Assembly: GCA_902767055.1 (NCBI GenBank)
Contig: CACXFX010000185.1
Span: 1 to 7,422, forward strand
Direction: 5' to 3'
DNA: 7,422 bases
DNA from: an uncultured Pseudomonadota bacterium
GTDB lineage: Bacteria; Pseudomonadota; Alphaproteobacteria; RF32; CAG-239
Shown: in pieces, positions 1-5,490 of the stretch
Layout of the letters: each line of letters starts with the position of its first letter
Position numbering within the stretch: position 1 is the stretch's first letter
Notes under the pieces: model-generated
Databases searched by the model: none
Seen by the model: the letters and a program-made list of their open reading frames with translations, nothing else
What the model was told of the DNA's origin: nothing
Made by a program: the position numbers and the translations under genes

Positions 1-264
1 AATAAAAAAGCCGTGATGCTTTTTGTTTATCAGCTTTTTTTGCATATTTTATGGTGCTGGTTGTTTTTTGCCAAAGGTTTGCTCCTTTACGGGTTAATAG
101 ATTTGGTGCTGCTTGATATAACGGTGCTCGTGATGATTAAATCGTTTTTAAAGCTTGATCAAACGGCGGCCTTTTTGCAATATCCTTATTTTTTCTGGCT
201 TTTGTTTGCGACTTATTTGAATGCCGGTGTGTGGTATTTAAACGGTGCAAAAGTCATCTTTTAG
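1..264 (+). CDS. tspO: TspO/MBR family membrane protein, C-terminal 87 residues (5' truncated by window)
   Basis: The frame is open from the first base, so only the C-terminal half of the protein is present; the GTG at 13 and ATG at 16 are internal codons. What remains is very hydrophobic and matches the last three of the five helices of the TspO/MBR (translocator protein, CrtK) family. The signature is visible: a WCWLFF segment near residues 18-23, then YPYFFWLLFATYLN and VWYLN near the end, corresponding to the family pattern PYxxWxxFAxxLN. Family members are inner-membrane proteins that bind porphyrins and other tetrapyrroles; in alphaproteobacteria such as Rhodobacter TspO modulates pigment gene expression. 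The ligand in this organism is unknown. The stop is 105 bases before rpmF and no terminator hairpin separates them, so the genes could be partly co-transcribed. Full-length family members are usually about 150-160 residues. Confidence 0.85.
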   Translation, partial: NKKAVMLFVYQLFLHILWCWLFFAKGLLLYGLIDLVLLDITVLVMIKSFLKLDQTAAFLQYPYFFWLLFATYLNAGVWYLNGAKVIF

Positions 265-281
265 GCAAAAAAAACACATAT

Positions 282-310
282 TTGATAAAAAAATGCTTGC
301 AAAAGATAAA
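282..310 (+). promoter_or_regulatory. Candidate sigma-70 promoter for rpmF-plsX
   Basis: A TTGATA at 282-287 (5 of 6 matches to TTGACA) is followed after 17 bases by GATAAA at 305-310 (4 of 6 to TATAAT). The whole 265-369 gap is extremely A/T-rich, so other pairings are possible, for example TTGCAA at 297-302 with TATAAA at 318-323 (15-base spacer). The placement of a promoter between tspO and rpmF is reasonable, but the exact boxes are uncertain. Confidence 0.3.
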
Positions 311-369
311 AAAATTATATAAAAGCAGTTTAACAATTTGTGTTAATTTTAAGTATAAAGGCAAAAAAA

Positions 370-555
370 ATGGCAACACCAAAAAAGAAAACATCAAAAT
401 CACGTCGCGATATGCGTCGTTCGCATGATGCTTTGGCGGCAGCTTCTTATCAGGAATGCCCCAATTGCGGCGAGTTGAAACGCCCGCACAACATTTGCCC
501 GAAATGCGGACAGTATGACGGCAAAGAAGTGATTGCAAAGAAAGCTTCAAATTAG
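370..555 (+). CDS. rpmF: 50S ribosomal protein L32, zinc-ribbon form
   Basis: This 61-residue basic protein is bacterial L32 of the large ribosomal subunit. The N-terminus ([20 protein letters not shown]) carries the family's lysine/arginine-rich arm and the conserved MRRSHDAL stretch. Residues 30-46 hold two CxxC pairs (Cys30, Cys33, Cys43, Cys46), the zinc-binding 'C+' version of the protein; E. coli L32 lacks these cysteines. The ATG at 370 is chosen over an in-frame GTG at 340, because the family begins with MA(T/V)PK and because AAAGG at 357-361 sits 8 bases before the ATG. plsX follows 29 bases after the stop; rpmF-plsX is a very widespread pairing in bacteria and the two are presumably co-transcribed. 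Length is normal for the family. Confidence 0.96.
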   Translation: MATPKKKTSKSRRDMRRSHDALAAASYQECPNCGELKRPHNICPKCGQYDGKEVIAKKASN

Positions 556-584
556 GACTGATTTTTTAATAAGGGGGCGGTGCA

Positions 585-1643
585 ATGAGTGAAAATCCGC
601 TGTTGATTTCAATTGATGCAATGGGTGGAGATCATTCCCCAAAAATCGTTATTGAAGGTTTGGCAATAGCCTCAAAGCAAAATCCGGATATCCGGTTTTT
701 GCTTTTTGGTGATGCCCAAAAGATTGAAGCGGAGATGAAACGCTTTCCGAAGCTTTCGGGGGTTTGCGAGGTTAGGCATTGCGATGAGATGGTGCATAAT
801 GAAGACAAGCCCTCTCAAGTGATTCGCAACAAATCAACCAGTATGTATCAGGCAATTGATGCTGTCAGAAACGGTGAGGCTCAGGCCGTGATTTCGGCCG
901 GCAATACCGGTGCTTTGATGGCGATTTCAAAAATGCTCTTAAAAACAATCCATAAAATTCATCGTCCTGCGATTGTCAGCATTATGCCGCATCGTTATGG
1001 CAGGTATGTCATGCTTGATTTGGGCGCAAATTCGGAATGTACGGCTGTCAATTTGGCAGAATTTGCCGTGATGGGTAATATTTTGGCCAAGCATGCATTA
1101 GGGATTGAAAAGCCGAAAGTTGCACTTTTGAATATCGGTGCCGAAGAGATGAAAGGGCGTGAAGAGATTCGTCATGCCGCGCAGATGCTTCGCGAAGCTG
1201 CCGAAGATTTAAATATTGATTTTACCGGTTATATTGAGCCGCATGATATTCCGTTCGGCAAGGCTGATGTGATTGTGGCAGACGGTTTTACCGGCAATGT
1301 TGCGTTGAAATCGATTGAAGGAACGGCAAAATTTGCGGCAGCAATGATTAAAGATGCCGTTAAAAAAGCACCTGTTTCTTGGCTCGGATTGCCGTTTTTG
1401 TATTTTGCGGCACGCAATGTTAAGAAAATTATGAACCCGAAATTGTATAACGGTGCCATGTTCGTAGGTTTGAACGGGTTGTCCGTTAAGAGTCACGGCG
1501 GGGCAGACGGTTTTTCGTTTTCTGTCGCGGTTAACAATGCGGCGCTTTTGGTGCGTCAGAATTTTGTTGAGACAATTAAAGACGAACTTGAGGATATTGA
1601 TTTGGAAGAAATTTCTCAAGATATGTTTTACGACGTTTTGTAA
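585..1643 (+). CDS. plsX: Phosphate acyltransferase PlsX (acyl-ACP:phosphate acyltransferase)
   Basis: PlsX makes acyl-phosphate from acyl-ACP and inorganic phosphate, the donor that membrane-bound PlsY uses to acylate glycerol-3-phosphate in phospholipid synthesis. It is a peripheral, membrane-associated cytoplasmic enzyme. The 352-residue length is typical, and the family motifs are all present in order: DAMGGD at 11-16, SAGNTGA at 104-110, DLGAN at 145-149, NIGAEEMKG at 183-191, ADGFTGNV at 232-239, YNGAMFVGLNG at 288-298 and KSHGGA at 302-307. A strong ribosome site, AAGGGGG at 571-577, lies 7 bases before the ATG. rpmF is immediately upstream. Downstream, where fabH commonly follows in proteobacteria, there is instead a terminator hairpin and then an unrelated cell-division gene, so fatty-acid genes must be elsewhere. 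The gene appears intact. Confidence 0.97.
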   Translation: MSENPLLISIDAMGGDHSPKIVIEGLAIASKQNPDIRFLLFGDAQKIEAEMKRFPKLSGVCEVRHCDEMVHNEDKPSQVIRNKSTSMYQAIDAVRNGEAQAVISAGNTGALMAISKMLLKTIHKIHRPAIVSIMPHRYGRYVMLDLGANSECTAVNLAEFAVMGNILAKHALGIEKPKVALLNIGAEEMKGREEIRHAAQMLREAAEDLNIDFTGYIEPHDIPFGKADVIVADGFTGNVALKSIEGTAKFAAAMIKDAVKKAPVSWLGLPFLYFAARNVKKIMNPKLYNGAMFVGLNGLSVKSHGGADGFSFSVAVNNAALLVRQNFVETIKDELEDIDLEEISQDMFYDVL

Positions 1644-1664
1644 TTTTAACTTCTGAAAATTAAT

Positions 1665-1697
1665 AAAACAGGCGCCTTTGCTAAAGACGCCTGTTTT
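1665..1697 (+). terminator. Intrinsic terminator after plsX
   Basis: AAAACAGGCG (1665-1674) pairs perfectly with CGCCTGTTTT (1688-1697). Inside the 13-base interval a second short stem, CTTT (1676-1679) with AAAG (1683-1686), extends the hairpin across a single C/A mismatch. The T run is the 3' arm of the stem itself, and the matching A run on the 5' arm means it could also work on the - strand. It begins 21 bases after the plsX stop and closes the rpmF-plsX transcript. Confidence 0.85.
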
Positions 1698-1819
1698 CGT
1701 GTGTGTTAGTAAATAAAATTTGTTTTATAAATAAAAAATTATCGAATATCTGTTCTTTTATACGAAATATTAATATTCGTGTTTTAAGAATCAAACAGAT
1801 TTGAGGCTGAAAGAAAAAA

Positions 1820-2146
1820 ATGAATAAAATCTATAAAATTTTTTCAAAAATCAATGGTTCATCAGGTTTTTTTCTGATGATTCTTGTTGTATTTATTTAT
1901 TTTACTTTTTATGCCATCAAAGGTGATCGCGGGCTGTTGAAATATTTAAATTTAAGCAAAGAAGTGGCCAATGCGCGTGAAATTTCAGAGAAATATGCGC
2001 TTGAAAAACAGCAATGGGACGATAAAGTCAAGCGGCTTTCACCTGAAAGTTTGGATCTTGATACTTTAGATGAGCAGGCACGAGTCGTTTTAAATATGGT
2101 CGGTCCGAAAGAATTTGTTATTTTAGATTCTGATTTGGAAGATTAA
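1820..2146 (+). CDS. ftsB: FtsB/DivIC-type septum formation initiator
   Basis: This 108-residue protein has the FtsB/DivIC layout: a short basic cytoplasmic N-terminus, one membrane helix at about 17-33, then GDRGLLKYLNL (35-45), a charged coiled-coil stretch to about residue 73, and the C-terminal block LSPESLDLDTLDEQAR followed by VVLNMVGPKEFVIL. The family acts in the divisome, bridging FtsL and FtsQ in the periplasm and helping activate septal peptidoglycan synthesis. The start is the ATG at 1820; a GAGG at 1803-1806 lies 13 bases upstream, rather far, with an A-rich stretch between. It stands alone after the plsX terminator and converges with the DUF2062 gene, the two stops being separated by only 11 bases including a run of nine T. 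Alphaproteobacterial ftsB more often sits near eno and pdhA, so the location differs from that. Confidence 0.88.
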   Translation: MNKIYKIFSKINGSSGFFLMILVVFIYFTFYAIKGDRGLLKYLNLSKEVANAREISEKYALEKQQWDDKVKRLSPESLDLDTLDEQARVVLNMVGPKEFVILDSDLED

Positions 2147-2157
2147 TTTTTTTTTCG

Positions 2158-2622
2158 TTATTTGTTTTTGAGTTTTTTTAAGATGTGTTTGATAATCACA
2201 AAGCTTAAGGCAAATGTGATAACGTATAATATAACCCCGCCGACGGCCATCGGATAAATAACTTCTTCAAGATCTTGAGAAATACCTGAAAAGTCGTGTG
2301 AGCCGAAGGCGTTCTTAAAGTTGTCAAATACGGCGTCAAAATCAAGATTATTCCTTTTTTGTCGGCCTAAAATCAGGCGCCCGAGTTCATAGCTTGCAGG
2401 CCAAATAAAAGCAAATGTCCAAGGGTTGCCGACGATTGTGCCGACAAGTGATGCAAGAACGCTTGCTTTGATTAAAAAAGCCGTTGAGGCGGCAAGCAAC
2501 GTGTGAAAGCCGATAAAAGGTGTCATAGAAATCGCCGCACCGCACGCAAAGCCCAATGCGACGGAATTTTCAGAAGCGTTTAATTCAGACAACTTCTCGA
2601 ATAATTTTTTTATTGTTTTCAT
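2158..2622 (-). CDS. DUF2062 domain membrane protein
   Basis: A 154-residue protein with the DUF2062 hallmarks: GFACGAAISMTPFIGFHTLLA (from residue 24), then TIVGNPWTFAFIWPASYELG (62-81), the GNPWT motif being the family signature. Two or three hydrophobic helices cover about 22-86, a polar linker with acidic residues runs from about 90 to 120, and a last membrane helix lies at 124-145, ending in a lysine-rich tail. The biochemical function of DUF2062 is unknown; it is an inner-membrane protein by composition. It starts 8 bases after the rsh stop, with a GGAAG ribosome site lying inside the last rsh codons, so it is translated from the rpoZ-rsh transcript. As I recall, a DUF2062 gene near rsh, often before acpS and lepB, also occurs in other alphaproteobacteria; here the cluster ends after it. 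Confidence 0.85.
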   Translation of the reverse strand: MKTIKKLFEKLSELNASENSVALGFACGAAISMTPFIGFHTLLAASTAFLIKASVLASLVGTIVGNPWTFAFIWPASYELGRLILGRQKRNNLDFDAVFDNFKNAFGSHDFSGISQDLEEVIYPMAVGGVILYVITFALSFVIIKHILKKLKNK

Positions 2623-2630
2623 TTATGTTT

Positions 2631-4769
2631 TTAAGCTTCCAAAGCACGTGATACCGAACGGACCACTTTTGAAGATTTGAGGGCGGCAATAATGTGATTT
2701 AAATGCTCGACATCATTGACCTCGACATCAATCAAAAGCTCAAAATAATTTAATAGCCGATTTGCAATATTCAAGTTTGAAATATTTGCGCCTTCTTTGG
2801 CAATTAAGTTTGATAAATCGCCCAATGCGCCGGGTTCGTTTGAGAGCATCACTTTTATACGGGCGGTATGAACTTCTGATTTTGCCTCATCACCCCAGTC
2901 AATATCAAGCCAACGTTCGGGCTGGTCGGCAAATTTAGAAAGCATCGTACAGTCGAGTTTGTGCACGGTAACGCCTTTGCCGGTTGTGACAATGCCGACG
3001 ATTCTGTCACCGGGCAACGGGTGGCAACATTTGCCGAAATTAACAGCCATACCTTCAATCAGGCCTTTGATTTTGAGAGCTTCTTTTTTCTTTTTGCGTT
3101 TGAAAAGCGGGGATTTTAAGCTTTCGACCATTTTATCGATTTTGGACTGTTTATAAGCCGGATAAGCCGCTCTTAAAACATCCCAACCGGTGATTAAACC
3201 TTCACCGACTTTGGCATAAATATCTTCAATCGTTTCGGCGGCAAAATTTTGCATGACACCAACCAAAACTTTATCTGAAAATTCAAGGTTTTCACCTTTA
3301 AATAAACGCTCTAAAATCTCTTTGCCCAAGGTCACAAACTGTTCACGTTTTGTGGCGCGGACATAACGGCGAATGGCGGCTTTTGCTTTACCGGTGACAA
3401 CAAACCTCTCCCATTCGATTGATGGGTGTTGTGCTTTTGAAGTCATAATATCAACCTGATCACCGTTTTGCAAAATTTTGCGCAGCGGTGCAATCTCTCC
3501 GTTGACTTTTGCGCCGACGCATGTGTCACCGACGCGAGAGTGCACGGCATAGGCAAAATCAACCGGCGTCGAACCGCGCGGCAAGCCTATCAAATCGCCT
3601 TTAGGTGTAAAGCAAAAGACTTGATCGTTATACATTTCAAGTTTTGTGTTTTCTAAAAATTCTTCCGGATTTTCGGCCTGTTCCAAAATCTCTAAAAGCT
3701 CGCGTATCCATCTGAAATTCATACCCTCGGCTTTTTGTCCCTGTTTGTAAGCCCAGTGCGCCGCAACGCCTTTTTCGGCGATTTCATGCATTTGGTAAGT
3801 TCTGATTTGAACTTCAATTCTGGTATCCAAAGGTCCGATAACGCCGGTATGAATTGATTGATAACCGTTCGGCTTTGGGGTTGAGATATAATCCTTAAAC
3901 CGGCGGGGAACCATATGATATTTGCTGTGTATGACGCCCAGTGCCTGATAGCAGGAGGCAATGTCTTCGACACAAATGCGGAAAGCCATAATGTCCGAAA
4001 GTTGTTCAAACGAAGCATTTTTTTGCTGCATTTTGCGCCAAATGGAATAGGGCGCTTTTTCGCGTCCGGTAACGGTGGCTTCGATGCCGTTGTCCGCCAT
4101 ATCTTTTTCAAGTGCCGAGATAATTTGCGGGATAATATTACTGCCCTGTTCGCGCAAAAAATTAAGGCGCGCAATAATCGAGTCGTGCGCTTCTTTATAA
4201 AGCTCCGCAAAGGCGATTTCTTCCAATTCGTCCTTAACTTCCTGCATGCCGATTCGCTCGGCCAAAGGTGCATAAATATCAAGCGTTTCTTTGGCAATGC
4301 GTGCACGTTTGTCTTCGGGGCAATAATGAAGTGTGCGCATGTTGTGCAGTCTGTCGGCCAATTTAATCAATAAAACACGAATATCGTCCGACATCGCGAG
4401 AAGAAGTTTTCTGAAATTTTCGGCCTGTTTTAAGTTGCCCGATTTTTGCTCGATGGTGGCAAGTTTTGTCAGTCCGTCGACAAGTGTTGCCACCTGGTCG
4501 CCGAAAAGAGAGCGTACTTCTTCAATCGTTGTATCGGTATCTTCAACCGTATCATGTAAAAGTCCGGCAATAATAGAGGCGCAATCAAGCCTGAATTTTG
4601 TTAAAATACCGGCAACTTCAATCGGGTGTGAATAGTACGGATCACCGGATGTTCTGAATTGTCCGGTGTGTTTCTTCATGGCAAAAACGTATGCTTTGTT
4701 TAACGCATCTTCGTTTGCCTCAGGGTCATACGATTTGACCAAATCAACAAGTTCGTACTGTCTTAACAT
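2631..4769 (-). CDS. rsh: Bifunctional (p)ppGpp synthetase/hydrolase, RelA/SpoT family (Rsh)
   Basis: This 712-residue protein makes and degrades the alarmone (p)ppGpp, which redirects transcription under starvation. Numbering from the ATG at 4769, the HD hydrolase carries His48, His72-Asp73, Glu76-Asp77 and Asp139/Asn143 (LHDTVED, KLADRLHN), so hydrolysis should be active. The synthetase has GREKAPYSIWRKM at 235-247, Asp259, the GYQSIH tyrosine at 303 and EVQIRT with Glu319, so synthesis should be active too. Next come a TGS domain (about 383-444), a helical region, a zinc-finger-like CCHP (581-584) and a C-terminal ACT domain (about 636-710). An in-frame TTG at 4784 would add five residues, but the ATG gives the MLRQYELVD start typical of alphaproteobacterial Rsh. 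A KRKKKK patch before the zinc-finger domain is encoded by an A-rich run. rpoZ lies upstream, behind a terminator-like hairpin. Confidence 0.96.
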   Translation of the reverse strand: MLRQYELVDLVKSYDPEANEDALNKAYVFAMKKHTGQFRTSGDPYYSHPIEVAGILTKFRLDCASIIAGLLHDTVEDTDTTIEEVRSLFGDQVATLVDGLTKLATIEQKSGNLKQAENFRKLLLAMSDDIRVLLIKLADRLHNMRTLHYCPEDKRARIAKETLDIYAPLAERIGMQEVKDELEEIAFAELYKEAHDSIIARLNFLREQGSNIIPQIISALEKDMADNGIEATVTGREKAPYSIWRKMQQKNASFEQLSDIMAFRICVEDIASCYQALGVIHSKYHMVPRRFKDYISTPKPNGYQSIHTGVIGPLDTRIEVQIRTYQMHEIAEKGVAAHWAYKQGQKAEGMNFRWIRELLEILEQAENPEEFLENTKLEMYNDQVFCFTPKGDLIGLPRGSTPVDFAYAVHSRVGDTCVGAKVNGEIAPLRKILQNGDQVDIMTSKAQHPSIEWERFVVTGKAKAAIRRYVRATKREQFVTLGKEILERLFKGENLEFSDKVLVGVMQNFAAETIEDIYAKVGEGLITGWDVLRAAYPAYKQSKIDKMVESLKSPLFKRKKKKEALKIKGLIEGMAVNFGKCCHPLPGDRIVGIVTTGKGVTVHKLDCTMLSKFADQPERWLDIDWGDEAKSEVHTARIKVMLSNEPGALGDLSNLIAKEGANISNLNIANRLLNYFELLIDVEVNDVEHLNHIIAALKSSKVVRSVSRALEA

Positions 4770-4785
4770 TTTTTGTTTTACCAAA

Positions 4786-4818
4786 TTAAAAAAACGGCAG
4801 AATAAAACATTCTGCCAT
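4786..4818 (-). other. Possible 10-codon leader ORF overlapping the rpoZ-rsh hairpin
   Basis: An ATG at 4818-4816 opens a frame reading MAECFILPFF and stopping with TAA at 4788-4786, 16 bases before the rsh ATG. It covers both arms of the hairpin and the T-tract. An AGAG at 4830-4827 lies 8 bases before the ATG, a weak ribosome site. A ribosome translating it would melt the terminator. No homology can be claimed for so short a peptide, and it may be a chance open frame. Confidence 0.2.
4788..4816 (-). terminator. Intrinsic terminator or attenuator between rpoZ and rsh
   Basis: Read on the - strand, GGCAGAAT (4816-4809), a five-base loop and ATTCTGCC (4803-4796) form a perfect 8-bp stem, followed by one G and then seven T (4794-4788). 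This is a standard intrinsic terminator shape. The T-tract ends only 18 bases before the rsh ATG, leaving no room for a separate rsh promoter after it, so rsh transcription must either read through this element or be regulated at it. Confidence 0.75.
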
Positions 4819-4847
4819 TTAAATAACTCTAAAAGATTGAGATAATC

Positions 4848-5321
4848 TTAATATTCTTCCTGATCACCTGAAAAATCATCGACACCATCATCATCCATCT
4901 GATCGTCAAAGGTGTCATCGGATAAATCCGAATCATCCAAATCATCAAGAACATCATCTTCATCGCCTGTGATTTGCATGCTCTCGCTTAAGCCTTCATC
5001 CAAAAGCATGGAGGTGTCAAACTGAGTATCAAGGTCGGCCAATTCTTTTTCGGCAGCGATAATTTCAATCTCTTCTTCTTCAGGTTCTTCAACCTCGACA
5101 TATTTTTGCAAGTTCAAAACCAAAGATTTTTGCAAATCTTCAATGCTGACTTTATCTTCGGCAATCTCGCGTAAAGCAACGACGGCATTTTTATCATTAT
5201 CACGCTCAACCATCAGAGGAGCGCCCTGCTCAATATCTTTTGCGCGCTGAGCGGCGACCATCAAAAGCTCATAGCGATTGGGAACTTTTTCAACACAATC
5301 TTCAACTGTCACACGTGCCAT
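4848..5321 (-). CDS. rpoZ: RNA polymerase omega subunit with long acidic C-terminal tail
   Basis: Residues 1-75 are the omega fold: [27 protein letters not shown] at the N-terminus, then [17 protein letters not shown] at 42-58. Omega wraps the beta-prime C-terminus and aids RNA polymerase assembly. In E. coli its N-terminal MAR residues help form ppGpp binding site 1 with beta-prime; MAR is kept here. The ATG at 5321 is chosen because it gives exactly the family start and has AAAAGGG at 5336-5330 placed 8 bases upstream; an open frame continues to 5426 but encodes only lysine-rich, non-conserved residues. At 157 residues the protein is much longer than the 80-130 usual for the family. Residues 76-157 contain 37 Asp/Glu and a single Lys, with EEPEEEE near the start and many DD pairs near the end. 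rsh follows 78 bases downstream, a widely conserved rpoZ-spoT/rsh order. Confidence 0.93.
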   Translation of the reverse strand: MARVTVEDCVEKVPNRYELLMVAAQRAKDIEQGAPLMVERDNDKNAVVALREIAEDKVSIEDLQKSLVLNLQKYVEVEEPEEEEIEIIAAEKELADLDTQFDTSMLLDEGLSESMQITGDEDDVLDDLDDSDLSDDTFDDQMDDDGVDDFSGDQEEY

Positions 5322-5363
5322 AACTTTTACCCTTTTGTTATAAATTAAAACACATTTTGGCTC

Positions 5364-5392
5364 TTTATATCGATTCTTTAAAAAAAATGCAA
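5364..5392 (-). promoter_or_regulatory. Candidate sigma-70 promoter for rpoZ (-rsh-DUF2062)
   Basis: On the - strand a TTGCAT -35-like box (5392-5387, 3 of 6 to TTGACA) is separated by exactly 17 bases, including a T run, from TATAAA (5369-5364, 5 of 6 to TATAAT). Transcription would start near 5357, giving a leader of about 36 bases that contains the AAAAGGG ribosome site. It lies after the terminator of the preceding operon, as expected for an independent transcription unit. Confidence 0.5.
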
Positions 5393-5434
5393 CCTTTTTT
5401 TTTGATTTGTTTGATTTTTTTACCAAAGAACAAA

Positions 5435-5468
5435 AAAGGTCTTCTTTTTGTTTAAAAAGAAGGCCTTT
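5435..5468 (-). terminator. Intrinsic terminator of the aaxB-aaxC operon (possibly bidirectional)
   Basis: AAAGGTCTTCTTTTT (5435-5449) pairs with AAAAAGAAGGCCTTT (5454-5468) over 15 bp with one G-U wobble and a four-base loop, GTTT. On the - strand it follows the transporter stop by 22 bases, and its T-tract continues from the stem (complement of A5437-A5432). On the + strand it would also be followed by eight T (5470-5477), but no + strand gene ends nearby. Confidence 0.85.
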
Positions 5469-5490
5469 ATTTTTTTTAAGTTATTTTTTT

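Noticed and set aside
248..262. AAAAG/CTTTT inverted repeat at the end of tspO as a terminator
   Set aside because: The stem is only five weak base pairs, lies inside the coding end, and has no following T-tract.
330..359. TTAACA-18-TATAAA promoter just before rpmF
   Set aside because: It scores well by consensus, but transcription would start within a few bases of the ATG and exclude the clear AAAGG ribosome site at 357-361.
1209..1619. Minus-strand open frame of 136 codons opposite plsX
   Set aside because: It lies wholly antisense to a well-conserved enzyme, has a composition typical of a shadow frame (many Arg, Asn, His, Cys) and no recognisable family motif.
2147..2157. T9 run between the convergent ftsB and DUF2062 stops as an intrinsic terminator
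   Set aside because: No GC-rich or even stable stem precedes the T run; the best nearby pairing is a 5-bp AGAAT/ATTCT stem with a long loop.
3719..4306. 195-codon open frame in another minus-strand frame within rsh, and a 152-codon plus-strand frame at 3915-4373
   Set aside because: Both are contained in the intact Rsh coding sequence, and neither shows domain-like sequence or a ribosome site.
4770..4784. TTG start for Rsh, five residues upstream of the chosen ATG
   Set aside because: The ATG at 4769 reproduces the typical alphaproteobacterial Rsh N-terminus, and there is no better ribosome site for the TTG.
5322..5426. 35-residue N-terminal extension of omega
   Set aside because: The extra residues are non-conserved and lysine-rich, they cover the likely promoter and ribosome site, and the family starts at MARVTV, matching the ATG at 5321.
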